From NCBI RefSeq assembly GCF_019431375.1, contig NZ_CP080267.1, positions 930,001 to 994,000 of the forward strand: a DNA stretch of 64,000 nt, written 5' to 3'. Both the position numbers and the translations under genes were made by a program. Of the stretch, positions 24,444 through 33,978 are shown piece by piece; within the stretch, counting starts at the first letter, position 1, and every line of letters begins with the position of its first letter. The notes under the pieces were generated by a model. It made no database searches, had not been told where the DNA came from, and saw nothing but the letters and a program-made list of their open reading frames with translations. This DNA comes from Alcanivorax sp. Its GTDB lineage: Bacteria; Pseudomonadota; Gammaproteobacteria; Pseudomonadales; Alcanivoracaceae.

Positions 24444-25703
24444 TCAGATATCCAGCAGCAGGCGCGCCGGATCTTCGATAAAGTTCTTCACTGCCACCAG
24501 GAACTGCACCGCTTCCTTGCCATCGATCAAACGGTGGTCATAGGACAACGCCAGGTACATCATCGGCAGAATTTCCACCTTGCCGTCCACCGCCATGGGG
24601 CGTTCCTGGATTTTGTGCATACCGAGAATGGCCGTCTGCGGCGGATTGAGAATCGGCGTGGAAATCAGTGACCCGAACACCCCGCCATTGGAAATGGTGA
24701 AGGTGCCACCGGTCATTTCCTCGATGGAGAGCTTGCCCTTCTGGGCTTTCTGGCCGTACTCGATGATCTGGGATTCTACTTCCGCCAGACCACGCTGATC
24801 CGCATCGCGAATCACCGGAACCACCAGACCACGCTCGGTGGATACCGCCACACCCACATCGTAGTACCCGTGGTAAACCACGTCGTCACCATCAATGGAC
24901 GCATTCACCGCCGGGTAGCGCTTGAGCGCTTCCACGCAGGCACGGGTAAAGAAGCCCATGAAGCCCAGGCGCACGTTGTGGGCCTTTTCGAATTCCGGCT
25001 GGTAATGCTTGCGCATATCCATGATCGGTTTCATGTTGACCTCGTTGAAGGTGGTCAACATGGCGGAGTTCTGCTGGGCAGACACCAGTCGTTCGGCGAT
25101 ACGCTTGCGCAGACGGGTCATGGGTACCCGGCGCTCTTCGCGTTCACCCGGCGTTGCCGGTACATCCAGGGTGGCCGGCTGCTGCGGTGCCGGCTGGCTG
25201 GCCCGCTTCTCTTCCTTGGCGCTGATGGTTTTTTCCACGTCCGCCTTGGTGATGCGGCCACCCTTGCCGGTACCAGTCACTTGCGCAGCGGCAACGCCAT
25301 GTTCGCTCATCAGCTTGCGGGCAGCCGGGCCGGCCTGATCCGATGCGCTGTCGTCGTCGCTGGCAGCCTCATTGGCAGGCGCCTTTTCTGCTGCCGGCTC
25401 CTCTTGCTTCTGCTCGGCCGGAGCCGTATCAGCCTTGTCACCGCCAGACGACGCCGCGCCGCTGGCGCCCTCTTCGAAATGACCCAGCACCTGCTGGCTC
25501 TCAACGGTGTCGCCTTCTGCGGCGAGAATCTTGCTGACTACACCGTCAGCTGGTGCCACTACTTCCAGCACCACCTTGTCGGTTTCGATGTCCACCAGCA
25601 GCTCATCACGCTTGACCGCTTCGCCTTCCTGCTTGTGCCAGGTGGCTACGGTGCCGTCCGCTACTGATTCGGGAAACTGCGGAGCTTTGATATCAGTCGC
25701 CAT
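24444..25703 (-). CDS. sucB: 2-oxoglutarate dehydrogenase E2, dihydrolipoamide succinyltransferase
   Basis: A 419-residue E2 core component. The lipoyl domain (residues 1-75) has the lipoylation lysine in DIETDKVVLEV. An Ala/Glu/Lys-rich linker follows, then the peripheral-subunit-binding domain (AARKLMSEHGVAAAQVTGTG) and the catalytic domain (from about 190) with YDHRLIDGKEAVQFLV near the C-terminus carrying the active His and Asp. It belongs to the sucAB-lpd set and lies 13 bases after sucA. Confidence 0.97.
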   Translation of the reverse strand: MATDIKAPQFPESVADGTVATWHKQEGEAVKRDELLVDIETDKVVLEVVAPADGVVSKILAAEGDTVESQQVLGHFEEGASGAASSGGDKADTAPAEQKQEEPAAEKAPANEAASDDDSASDQAGPAARKLMSEHGVAAAQVTGTGKGGRITKADVEKTISAKEEKRASQPAPQQPATLDVPATPGEREERRVPMTRLRKRIAERLVSAQQNSAMLTTFNEVNMKPIMDMRKHYQPEFEKAHNVRLGFMGFFTRACVEALKRYPAVNASIDGDDVVYHGYYDVGVAVSTERGLVVPVIRDADQRGLAEVESQIIEYGQKAQKGKLSIEEMTGGTFTISNGGVFGSLISTPILNPPQTAILGMHKIQERPMAVDGKVEILPMMYLALSYDHRLIDGKEAVQFLVAVKNFIEDPARLLLDI

Positions 25704-25716
25704 GCCTAATCCTTAT

Positions 25717-28551
25717 CTACTTGATCTCGAAGGCGTCCTGGACCAGACGCTGCTGTTGTTCCACATGAAGGGCCATGGAGCCAGCTGCCGGCGCGGCAGC
25801 CATATCCCGGCCTGCGTAATGCACCCGCAGGTCTCCGACCTCGCGAGCCACCCGGTACATATGGTGCTGGGAGCAATACCAGGCGCCCTGGTTCATGGGC
25901 TCTTCCTGACACCACACCAGGTTCTCCAGATTGGGGTAGCCCTCCAACACTTCCTGCAAGCGCTGCTCCGGGAACGGATAGAGCTGCTCGACACGAATCA
26001 GTGCGGTGTCGATCAACTCATCGCTGTCGCGTTTTTCCAGCAGGTCGTAGTAGACCTTGCCGGAACACATCACTACCCGTTTCACCTTGTCGCGATCCAG
26101 CTCCGCAGGATCATCCAGCACGGTACGGAAAATACCGTCGGCCAGCTCTTCCAGCGTGGAAATCGCTTTCTTGTGCCGCAGCAGGCTCTTCGGACTCATG
26201 ATCACCAGCGGCTTGCGCAACGGCCGTACCGCCTGGCGACGCAGCAGGTGATAAATCTGCGCCGGGGTGCTGGGCACGCAGACCTGCATGTTGTGCTCGG
26301 CGCACAGTTGCAGGAATCGTTCCAGACGAGCGGAGGAATGCTCCGGCCCCTGCCCTTCATAGCCATGGGGCAACAGCATGGTCAGGCCACACAGCCGGCC
26401 CCACTTGGCTTCTCCGGAGGAAATGAACTGATCGATCACCACCTGAGCGCCGTTGGCGAAATCACCAAACTGGGCTTCCCAGATCACCAGGGTCTTGGGC
26501 GTGGTGGTGGAATAGCCGTACTCGTACCCCAGCACCGCTTCTTCAGACAGCAACGAATCGTAAATATCGAAACGTGGCTGACCCTCATAAAGGTGCTGCA
26601 GCGGTACATACTGCTCACCGTCTTTCTGGTTGTGCAGCACCGCGTGGCGATGGGAGAACGTACCGCGGCCGGAGTCCTGCCCGGTAAGGCGCACATGAAA
26701 ACCCTGATCAATCAAGGTGGCGTAGGCCAAAGTTTCCCCGTAGCCCCAGTTCAGCGGCAACGCGCCGGCGGTCATCTTGCGGCGGTCTTCGAGAATCTTT
26801 TTCACCTGGCGCTGGACCACCAGACCTTCCGGCGGTGTTTCCAGACGAGTGGCCAGATCCTGCAGTTTTTTCAGCGGATAGCTGGTATCCCAGTCATCTT
26901 CAACCTGATGGCCGATGTAGGGTGACCAGTCTACGAACAGGGACTTGTTGGGTTCGCGGACCAGGGATTTCACCACATGGTCGCCCGCGTCCAGCATGTT
27001 GCGGTAATCGTCTGCGGTCTTCTGCGCGGCCTGCTCACTGACCACGCCCTCACTGACCAGGCGTTCCGCATAAAGGGTACGAGTAGTCGGATGGGACTTG
27101 ATCTTCTTGTACATCAACGGCTGAGTGGATGACGGCTCATCCGCTTCGTTGTGCCCCAGACGGCGATAGCAGATCAGGTCGATCACCACGTCCTTCTTGA
27201 ACTGCATGCGGTAATCCACCGCCAGCTGGGTAACAAAGTAAACCGCTTCCGGATCATCCGCATTCACGTGAAAGATCGGTGCCTGCACCATCTTCGCCAC
27301 GTCGGTGCAGTACTCCGTGGAGCGGGCATCCTCACGACGGCTGGTGGTAAAACCCACCTGGTTGTTGATGATCACATGCAAGGTGCCGCCGGTCTTGAAG
27401 CCGCGGGTCTGCGACATCTGGAAGGTTTCCATGACCACACCCTGGCCGGCGAAAGCCGCGTCCCCGTGCAGCAGGATCGGCACCACCTGTTCACCTTCAT
27501 AATCCTCACGGCGGTCCTGTCGAGCCCGCACCGAGCCTTCCACCACCGGAGAAACGATTTCCAGGTGAGACGGATTGAACGCCATGGCCAGATGGACTTC
27601 ACCACCGGAGGTCTGCACATTGGAGGAGAAGCCCTGGTGATACTTTACGTCACCGGAACCGGTTTCGATGAAGCTCTTGCCATCGAATTCCTCGAACAGG
27701 TCCTTGGGGCTTTTGCCCAGGGTGTTGACCAGCACATTCAGTCTACCCCGGTGGGCCATGCCAATGACCAGTTCCTTGGCCCCGTAGCTGCCCACCCGCT
27801 GAATGATTTCGTCCATCAACGGAATCAGGGATTCACCGCCTTCGAGACCAAAGCGCTTGGTACCGGGGTACTTGCTTCCCAGGTATTTTTCCAGGCCTTC
27901 GGCGGCGGAGAGACGCTCGAGAATATGTTTCTTAACGTCTTCACCGTATTCAGGATGGCTGCGCACCCCTTCCATGCGCTGTTGCAACCAGCGTTTTTCC
28001 GCGGTGTTGACGATGTGCATGTACTCGGCACCCACACTGGAGCAGTAGGTACCCTGAAGACAGTCAACGATTTCGCGCAGGGTCGCTTCCGGCTTGCCGA
28101 TAAACAGGTTGCCGGTCTGGAATACGGTATCCAGGTCCGCGGGGCTTAACCCGTGGTGAGACAACTCCAGATCCGGTACCGCTTCGCGTTCCATGATCCC
28201 CAGCGGATCCAGCTTCGCCACCTGATGGCCCCGGTTGCGGTACGCCGCAATCAGGTGCAACACCCGCACCTGGCGCCGCTCGTGCTCAGTACTGACCGCA
28301 CTGGCACCGAACTTTTGCACCCGGGAACGATTCTTGGCTTGCAGCAGGAAGTATTCGCGAACAGCCGCATGGGGAACGTCGGACTCGACGGCGGCATCAA
28401 CACTGGGGAGTTTTTCGAAATAGACGCGCCAGTCTTCCGGCACAGAATTGGGGTCAGTCAGATAGGATTCGTACAGTTCGTCGACATAGGCGGCGTTGGC
28501 TCCTCCAATGTGGGAGGACTGCCATTGGCGCTGCATGGAACTGTCTTGCAT
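25717..28551 (-). CDS. sucA: 2-oxoglutarate dehydrogenase E1
   Basis: A 944-residue thiamine-diphosphate enzyme that decarboxylates 2-oxoglutarate. The N-terminal YVDELYESYLTDPNSVPEDW is the E1o signature. GMAHRGRLNVLVNTLGK, FNPSHLEIVSPVVEGSVRAR and HGDAAFAGQGVV belong to the ThDP domain, and the C-terminal region ends in the PCQEEP-type segment LVWCQEEPMNQGAW. The length is close to E. coli SucA (933). AAGGA precedes the ATG. A gap of nearly 400 bases to sdhB implies its own promoter as well as read-through from sdh. Confidence 0.97.
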   Translation of the reverse strand: MQDSSMQRQWQSSHIGGANAAYVDELYESYLTDPNSVPEDWRVYFEKLPSVDAAVESDVPHAAVREYFLLQAKNRSRVQKFGASAVSTEHERRQVRVLHLIAAYRNRGHQVAKLDPLGIMEREAVPDLELSHHGLSPADLDTVFQTGNLFIGKPEATLREIVDCLQGTYCSSVGAEYMHIVNTAEKRWLQQRMEGVRSHPEYGEDVKKHILERLSAAEGLEKYLGSKYPGTKRFGLEGGESLIPLMDEIIQRVGSYGAKELVIGMAHRGRLNVLVNTLGKSPKDLFEEFDGKSFIETGSGDVKYHQGFSSNVQTSGGEVHLAMAFNPSHLEIVSPVVEGSVRARQDRREDYEGEQVVPILLHGDAAFAGQGVVMETFQMSQTRGFKTGGTLHVIINNQVGFTTSRREDARSTEYCTDVAKMVQAPIFHVNADDPEAVYFVTQLAVDYRMQFKKDVVIDLICYRRLGHNEADEPSSTQPLMYKKIKSHPTTRTLYAERLVSEGVVSEQAAQKTADDYRNMLDAGDHVVKSLVREPNKSLFVDWSPYIGHQVEDDWDTSYPLKKLQDLATRLETPPEGLVVQRQVKKILEDRRKMTAGALPLNWGYGETLAYATLIDQGFHVRLTGQDSGRGTFSHRHAVLHNQKDGEQYVPLQHLYEGQPRFDIYDSLLSEEAVLGYEYGYSTTTPKTLVIWEAQFGDFANGAQVVIDQFISSGEAKWGRLCGLTMLLPHGYEGQGPEHSSARLERFLQLCAEHNMQVCVPSTPAQIYHLLRRQAVRPLRKPLVIMSPKSLLRHKKAISTLEELADGIFRTVLDDPAELDRDKVKRVVMCSGKVYYDLLEKRDSDELIDTALIRVEQLYPFPEQRLQEVLEGYPNLENLVWCQEEPMNQGAWYCSQHHMYRVAREVGDLRVHYAGRDMAAAPAAGSMALHVEQQQRLVQDAFEIK

Positions 28552-28944
28552 GTCAGCTCGTTCCTTCAGCGGGAGGTGTCACACTCTGTGGTAGGTGGTG
28601 TCACTGCGACCACAGGGGGGCGACCCTGTTCCCGTACGCTTTGTATTGTCCGGGGCAGCGCCTTTTAAGCCCTGCCCCACCCATGAGATGCAACAAAATC
28701 ACCCATCTTCACCGGGTTGGGTGAGAGTGAGTATTCTGCCAGCTCTCGACGAGGGATTACCTCGAATCGCCGTCTAGTGTAGCCCTTTTATTTCGCTTTT
28801 GTTAGACGCCGTCTTGATAAAATAAGGTAACACTTCTTATGCCTGTCGCTGCATTGGCGAAACGTCGAATAGACAGCTGCTCGCGACAATTCAGCTCTGC
28901 CAGAAACAAAAAAGGCGGCCACATGGCCGCCTTTTTCATTCGGG
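28552..28944. other. sdhB-sucA intergenic region
   Basis: About 390 bases with no gene. The sdhB terminator is at 28907-28937. The rest would be the sucA leader and promoter region; it contains a TCACCCA / TGGGTGA inverted pair (28699-28724). I could not place a confident promoter. Confidence 0.6.
28907..28937 (-). terminator. Terminator after sdhB
   Basis: AAAAAAGGCGGCCACATGGCCGCCTTTTT: a 7-bp stem GGCGGCC / GGCCGCC with flanking A and T runs, beginning 8 bases past the sdhB stop on the minus strand. Confidence 0.9.
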
Positions 28945-29661
28945 TCAGATGCCCCGCTCCAATAGCATGGAACGGATATGGCCAATGGCCCGGGTCGGGT
29001 TGAGCCCTTTCGGACACACGCTGACGCAGTTCATGATGCCGTGGCAACGGAACAGGCTGAACGGGTCGTCCAGTTTGCTCAGTCGCTCTTCGGTGGCATT
29101 GTCGCGGCTGTCCGCCAGGAAGCGGTAGCTCTGCAACAGGGCCGCCGGGCCCAGGAACTTGTCCGGGTTCCACCAGAAGCTTGGGCAGCTGGTAGAGCAA
29201 CAGGCACACAGAATACACTCGTACAGACCGTCCAGCTTGGCACGATCTTCCGGGGTCTGCAGGCGCTCGATGGCCGGAGCCGGCGTGTTGTTCTGCAGGA
29301 ACGGCTGCACCTTCTCGTACTGGTTGTAGAACATGCCCATGTCCACCACCAGGTCACGAATCACCGGCAGGCCCGGCAGCGGGCGCAGGATCAGCGGCTT
29401 CTTGCCTTCCAGTACACCCGGCGCCACCTGGGACAGCGGAGTGATACAGGCCAGGCCATTCTTGCCGTTCATGTTCATGCCGTCGGAACCACAGACGCCT
29501 TCACGGCAGGAGCGACGGTAGGACATGGATTCGTCCTGCTCTTTCACCAGCGCCAGAATGTCCAGCACCATGAGGTCTTTACCCTGGGTATCGACCTCAT
29601 ACTCCTTCATGCTCGGCTCGCGGTCCGTTTCCGGATTGTAGCGATAGATACTGACTTTCAT
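28945..29661 (-). CDS. sdhB: Succinate dehydrogenase iron-sulfur subunit
   Basis: A 238-residue subunit carrying three Fe-S clusters: the [2Fe-2S] site CREGVCGSDGMNMNGKNGLA, the [4Fe-4S] site CILCACCSTSCPSF, and the [3Fe-4S] site CHGIMNCVSVCPKGLNP. The length is identical to the E. coli protein (238). It passes electrons from SdhA to the membrane anchor. The order sdhC-D-A-B is conserved; it lies 12 bases after sdhA. Confidence 0.97.
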   Translation of the reverse strand: MKVSIYRYNPETDREPSMKEYEVDTQGKDLMVLDILALVKEQDESMSYRRSCREGVCGSDGMNMNGKNGLACITPLSQVAPGVLEGKKPLILRPLPGLPVIRDLVVDMGMFYNQYEKVQPFLQNNTPAPAIERLQTPEDRAKLDGLYECILCACCSTSCPSFWWNPDKFLGPAALLQSYRFLADSRDNATEERLSKLDDPFSLFRCHGIMNCVSVCPKGLNPTRAIGHIRSMLLERGI

Positions 29662-29673
29662 CGTTAGCTCCCC

Positions 29674-31449
29674 TTAGTAGGTCCGCGCCTTGGGCTGGAA
29701 GGTGTCAACGGTCTTCGGCTTGAAGTTCACCTCACGCTTGCCCAGCTTCTTGGCTTTGGGGTCGAAGATGGAGTGGCAGAGCCAGTTCTCATCATCACGA
29801 TCCGGGTAGTCGTAACGGGAATGCGCGCCACGACTTTCGGTACGTCCCTCTGCGGCGATGGCAGTGGCTTCCGCCACTTCAAGCAGGTTGTCCAGCTCCA
29901 GCGCTTCGATACGCGCGGTATTGAACGGCTTGCTCTTGTCATCCAGGTGCGCCTTGGAAATCCGCTCACGCAGATCCGCCAGCTTGGCTACACCTTCCGC
30001 CATCAGGTCGCCCTTGCGGAACACCCCGAAGTGATTCTGCATCACGCTCTGCAGCTCTTTGCGCAGGGCGGAGACAGACTCACCACCACTGGACTCATCC
30101 CAGCGACGCACGCGGGACAGGGCCTGGTCGATGTCGGCATCGGTGGGCTCGTACTGGGTCATACCCTGACGCAGCTGATCTTCGATGAACAGACCGGCCG
30201 CACGACCGAACACCACCAGATCCAACAGCGAGTTGCCGCCCAGACGGTTGGCACCGTGTACAGATACACAGGCTACTTCACCCACCGCGAACAGACCGTT
30301 AACGAACTGGTCTTCGCCTTCATGGCCGCCGCTCAGCTTGATCGCCTGGCCGTGAACATTGGTGGGGATACCGCCCATCATGTAGTGACAGGTAGGTACA
30401 ACCGGAATGGGCTCTTTCACCGGATCGGTCTGCGCAAAGGTAATGGCCAGCTCACAGATGCCCGGCAGGCGGCTGTGCAGGACTTCTTCACCCAGGTGAT
30501 CCAGCTTCAGGAACACGTGATCACCATCCGGACCGGCACCGCGGCCATCCAGGATTTCCATCATCATGGAACGGGCAACAACGTCGCGGGACGCCAGATC
30601 TTTGGCGTTCGGCGCGTAACGCTCCATGAAGCGCTCGCCGTCCTTGTTGATCAGGTAACCACCCTCGCCCCGGCAACCTTCGGTTACCAGTACACCAGCG
30701 CCGGCGATGCCGGTGGGGTGGAACTGCCACATCTCGATGTCCTGCACCGGCAGGCCGGCACGCAGGGCCATGCCCACGCCGTCACCAGTGTTGATCAGGG
30801 CATTGGTGGTGGAGGCGTAGATACGGCCGGAACCACCGGTGGCAAATACGGTTGCCTTGGCCTTGAAGAACACGGTCTCACCGGACTCGATGTCGATGGC
30901 AATCACGCCACAGACATTACCGTCAGCATCTTTGACCAGTTCGGCAGCGTACCACTCATTGTAGAACTGGGTGCCGTTCTTCAGGTTCTGCTGGTAAAGG
31001 GTATGCAGCAGCGCGTGACCAGTACGGTCAGCGGCGGCACAGGTACGGGCCGCCTGGCCACCTTCACCGAAGTTCTTGGACTGGCCACCGAACGGACGCT
31101 GATAGATACGGCCTTCTTCGGTACGGGAGAACGGCAGACCCATATGGTCCAGCTCGAACACCGCTTCCGGGCCCACGTTACACATGTATTCGATGGCGTC
31201 CTGGTCACCGATGTAATCGGAGCCCTTGACGGTATCGTACATGTGCCAGCGCCAATCATCGTTGGGATCGGCAGACGCGATCGCACAGGTGATGCCGCCC
31301 TGGGCGGACACGGTGTGCGAACGGGTCGGAAAGACTTTGGAAATCAGCGCAGTCTTGAAACCGGACTGGGCCATTTGCAGTGAGGCGCGCATACCGGCAC
31401 CACCACCACCTACGACGATAGCGTCAAACGTAATAGTGCGAATGGACAT
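29674..31449 (-). CDS. sdhA: Succinate dehydrogenase flavoprotein subunit
   Basis: A 591-residue catalytic subunit oxidising succinate to fumarate. The dinucleotide loop is VVGGGGAGMRASLQM, the covalent-FAD histidine is in RSHTVSAQGGITCAIASA (about residue 45), and the substrate region HGANRLGGNSLLDLVVFGR lies near 390. The length matches E. coli (588). It begins 3 bases after sdhD. A very long antisense frame over it (29773-31383, plus strand) is a codon shadow. Confidence 0.98.
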   Translation of the reverse strand: MSIRTITFDAIVVGGGGAGMRASLQMAQSGFKTALISKVFPTRSHTVSAQGGITCAIASADPNDDWRWHMYDTVKGSDYIGDQDAIEYMCNVGPEAVFELDHMGLPFSRTEEGRIYQRPFGGQSKNFGEGGQAARTCAAADRTGHALLHTLYQQNLKNGTQFYNEWYAAELVKDADGNVCGVIAIDIESGETVFFKAKATVFATGGSGRIYASTTNALINTGDGVGMALRAGLPVQDIEMWQFHPTGIAGAGVLVTEGCRGEGGYLINKDGERFMERYAPNAKDLASRDVVARSMMMEILDGRGAGPDGDHVFLKLDHLGEEVLHSRLPGICELAITFAQTDPVKEPIPVVPTCHYMMGGIPTNVHGQAIKLSGGHEGEDQFVNGLFAVGEVACVSVHGANRLGGNSLLDLVVFGRAAGLFIEDQLRQGMTQYEPTDADIDQALSRVRRWDESSGGESVSALRKELQSVMQNHFGVFRKGDLMAEGVAKLADLRERISKAHLDDKSKPFNTARIEALELDNLLEVAEATAIAAEGRTESRGAHSRYDYPDRDDENWLCHSIFDPKAKKLGKREVNFKPKTVDTFQPKARTY

Positions 31450-31452
31450 GGA

Positions 31453-31824
31453 TTACGCCCCTCCCCAGATCAGAACCAGACCCCACAGCAGATACACCAC
31501 CAGAGCCAGTGCGATTGCCAACTGGGCAATCAGGCGAACGCCGGTGGCAGCTTTACCCAGGGTCATGCCGGTCAGGTAGTCGGTGGTTACGCCCCACAGG
31601 CCTACCCAGGTATGTGCAGCGACGGAAACTACCAGCAGGGTGTTGGCAATCTGCATGCAAACAGAGCCCATCAGGGCCTTCCAGCTGCCATAGTCCAGAT
31701 CACCGGACAACATCAGGTAGCCCAGCATGCCGATCATGTACACACCAATGATAACGGCAGACACACGTTGAATGAGCCAGTCATACAGGCCGTTACGGCC
31801 CAGGCTCGTCACACTGGTTACCAT
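31453..31824 (-). CDS. sdhD: Succinate dehydrogenase membrane anchor subunit D
   Basis: A 123-residue, three-helix cytochrome b556 anchor. VTSVTSLGRNGLYDWLIQRVSAVIIG is the conserved N-terminal quinone/heme segment, including the S-R-x-S motif region. A histidine in SVAAHTWVGLWGVTTDYL (about 70-87) is the likely heme ligand. The start overlaps the sdhC stop by 7 bases. Confidence 0.93.
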   Translation of the reverse strand: MVTSVTSLGRNGLYDWLIQRVSAVIIGVYMIGMLGYLMLSGDLDYGSWKALMGSVCMQIANTLLVVSVAAHTWVGLWGVTTDYLTGMTLGKAATGVRLIAQLAIALALVVYLLWGLVLIWGGA

Positions 31825-32192
31825 ATCCAGCCTCCTACCAGCAGAATCAGTACTACAGAGATGATGAACACCAGCTTGGCGCCGCGCTGGCCGCCTTCCA
31901 GGGTCTCACCCACGCCAGCATCCATAATAAGGTGGCGAATACCTGCCACCAGGTGATACAGCAGTACAGCCAGAATGGCCCATACCACCAGCTTCACCAG
32001 CGGGGAGGTCATCAGTTCTTTCAGGTCCGCAAAGCTCTCGGGAGACGCCAGGGAGCGATCCAGCATCCACAGAAGAATCGGCAACGCCAGGAAAATGGCA
32101 ACGCCGGTTACACGGTGGGTGATAGATGCTATAGCCGTGACCGGGAACTTGATCGTGCTCAGATCGAGGTTAACGGGTCGCTTATCGTTCAC
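31818..32192 (-). CDS. sdhC: Succinate dehydrogenase cytochrome b556 subunit C
   Basis: A 124-residue, three-helix anchor subunit. Its RPVNLDLSTIKFPVTAIASI opening and SITHRVTGVAIF (conserved Ser-x-x-His-Arg motif) identify it. The heme ligand His is in YHLVAGIRHLIMDAG (about residue 90). The start is a GTG at 32192, with AGGC a few bases upstream; no ATG is available. It is the first gene of the sdhCDAB message. Confidence 0.93.
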   Translation of the reverse strand: MNDKRPVNLDLSTIKFPVTAIASITHRVTGVAIFLALPILLWMLDRSLASPESFADLKELMTSPLVKLVVWAILAVLLYHLVAGIRHLIMDAGVGETLEGGQRGAKLVFIISVVLILLVGGWIW

Positions 32193-32249
32193 GGTAGCCT
32201 ACTTATAGCCGGGCCCCAGGTTGGGGCGGTTGTCGGGAACTTTGGCAAA

Positions 32250-32287
32250 GTTGTTGAGATCAAAACGTGAAGTCTGATCTTAACAAC
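32250..32287. promoter_or_regulatory. Inverted repeat upstream of sdhC
   Basis: GTTGTTGAGATCA and TGATCTTAACAAC mirror each other at 12 of 13 positions around a 12-base loop, 58-95 bases before the sdhC start. It could be an operator or an RNA hairpin in the sdh leader. Confidence 0.5.
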
Positions 32288-32549
32288 CTCGCCCGGGCCG
32301 GGGTGGGCCCACACAAAACCCCCAGTCAGAGGTTTCTGCCGGGCGGCAGTATATCGCCGCACCATGAGCAAAACAAACGCTGCGCACCATTCAGACACAG
32401 TATCTTTTCTCTAACACCTTGATTTACAATGGCGCACCGGATGTGAGCGTTATAAAAAGAGCTCGCACCACCCTGATGCAAAACGCGGTTTTTGCCGTAA
32501 CAAGCTGTTTACCCTACAAAAGTCTGACCCACCGGTTCCCGGGTTCGCG

Positions 32550-32578
32550 TTGACAAAGGTGTGTCAAAACTTTACCTT
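32550..32578 (+). promoter_or_regulatory. Sigma-70-type promoter of gltA
   Basis: A perfect -35 TTGACA (32550-32555), a 17-base spacer and TACCTT (32573-32578) as a weaker -10. The start point would be near 32585, giving a leader of about 60 bases. Confidence 0.7.
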
Positions 32579-32646
32579 CCCCCGCGCTTTGGAGGACCTT
32601 CCTTGCCTTGAGGAACGTTCCCTCGTCCGCCAATGGAGAGATTCCC

Positions 32647-33930
32647 ATGACCGAGAAGAAAGCCACTCTCAAGGTAGATGGTAAGGACCTGGACCTGCCT
32701 ATCTACTCCCCGACACTGGGCCGCGACGTTATTGACGTGTCCAAACTGGTAGCCAATGGTGTCTTTACCTTCGACCCGGGCTTTACCTCCACCGCCTCCT
32801 GTGAATCCAAGATCACCTTTATCGACGGTGAAGTGGGTAAGCTGCTGCATCGCGGCTACTCCATCGAGGAACTGGCCGGCAAGTCCGACTACCTGGAAGT
32901 GTGCTACACCCTGCTCTACGGCGAGTTGCCGACAGCAGAGCAGAAAGAGCAATTCGTCAGCACCGTGAAGAACCACACCATGGTGCACGAGCAGATTCGT
33001 AACTTCTTCAACGGTTTCCGCCGCGATGCCCATCCCATGGCCATCATGTGCGGCGTGGTTGGCGCCCTTTCCGCCTTCTACCACGACTCTCTGGATATCA
33101 ATAATCCCGAACACCGTGAAATCACTGCGTACCGCCTGATCGCCAAGATGCCCACCATTGCGGCCATGTGTTACAAGTACGCGCTGGGCCAGCCCTTCAT
33201 GTACCCGCGCAACGACCTGGGTTATGCAGAAAACTTCCTGCACATGATGTTTGGCAACCCCTGTGAAGAGTCCAAAATCAGCCCGACCCTGGCCAAGGCC
33301 ATGGATCGCATCTTCATCCTGCACGCAGACCACGAGCAGAACGCCTCCACCTCTACCGTGCGTCTGGCTGGCTCTTCCGGTGCCAACCCGTTCGCCTGTA
33401 TTGCTGCGGGCATCTCTGCTCTGTGGGGGCCGGCACATGGCGGCGCCAACGAAGCCGTACTGAACATGCTGGATGAAATCGGCAGCCTGGATAACATCGA
33501 CACCTACATCGCCAAGGCCAAGGACAAGAACGATCCGTTCAAGCTGATGGGCTTCGGTCACCGGGTCTACAAGAACTACGACCCGCGCGCCACCGTAATG
33601 CGCGAATCCTGCCACGAAGTACTGGCCGAGCTGGGTGTCAACGACCCGCAGCTGGAACTGGCCATGAAGCTGGAAGAAATCGCCCTGAGCGACCCCTACT
33701 TCAAAGAGAAGAAGCTGTTCCCGAACGTGGATTTCTACTCTGGTATCATCCTGAAAGCGATTGGTATCCCGACGTCCATGTTCACCGTGATCTTCGCCCT
33801 GTCCCGCACCGTGGGCTGGATCGCGCACTGGAACGAAATGATCTCCAACCCGTACAAGATTGGCCGTCCGCGCCAGCTGTACACCGGCGAGACCGAACGC
33901 GAGTTCGTACCGGTCAACGAGCGCAAATAA
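32647..33930 (+). CDS. gltA: Citrate synthase (type II)
   Basis: A 427-residue enzyme condensing acetyl-CoA with oxaloacetate. The start at 32647 (MTEKKATLKVDGKDLDLP) is chosen because GGAGAG precedes it; an upstream TTG would add 13 unmatched residues. The signature LGSSGANPFACIAAG-type region follows HADHEQNASTSTVRL, WGPAHGGANEAVL carries one catalytic His, and FGHRVYKNYDPRA another, with the catalytic Asp further on. The length equals the E. coli hexameric, NADH-sensitive form (427). Confidence 0.98.
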   Translation: MTEKKATLKVDGKDLDLPIYSPTLGRDVIDVSKLVANGVFTFDPGFTSTASCESKITFIDGEVGKLLHRGYSIEELAGKSDYLEVCYTLLYGELPTAEQKEQFVSTVKNHTMVHEQIRNFFNGFRRDAHPMAIMCGVVGALSAFYHDSLDINNPEHREITAYRLIAKMPTIAAMCYKYALGQPFMYPRNDLGYAENFLHMMFGNPCEESKISPTLAKAMDRIFILHADHEQNASTSTVRLAGSSGANPFACIAAGISALWGPAHGGANEAVLNMLDEIGSLDNIDTYIAKAKDKNDPFKLMGFGHRVYKNYDPRATVMRESCHEVLAELGVNDPQLELAMKLEEIALSDPYFKEKKLFPNVDFYSGIILKAIGIPTSMFTVIFALSRTVGWIAHWNEMISNPYKIGRPRQLYTGETEREFVPVNERK

Positions 33931-33954
33931 GCCCCTCGTTAGCGCCACACAAAG

Positions 33955-33978
33955 AAACCGCCTTCGGGCGGTTTTTTT
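33955..33978 (+). terminator. Terminator after gltA
   Basis: AAACCGCC TTCG GGCGGTTTTTTT: a 6-7 bp stem closed by a stable TTCG loop and followed by a T run, 24 bases after the gltA stop. Confidence 0.95.

Larger units (their letters stand above)
32193..32646. other. Divergent sdhC-gltA regulatory region
   Basis: About 450 bases between the two divergent TCA operons. It holds the gltA promoter (32550-32578), a 13-bp inverted repeat near sdhC (32250-32287) and GC-rich sequence. No gene is seen. Confidence 0.7.

Noticed and set aside
22866..24671. 601-codon open frame on the plus strand over lpd
   Set aside because: It is a codon-usage shadow of dihydrolipoyl dehydrogenase; there is no ribosome site and no domain.
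29773..31383. 536-codon open frame on the plus strand over sdhA
   Set aside because: It is antisense to an unmistakable SdhA gene with conserved FAD and substrate motifs.
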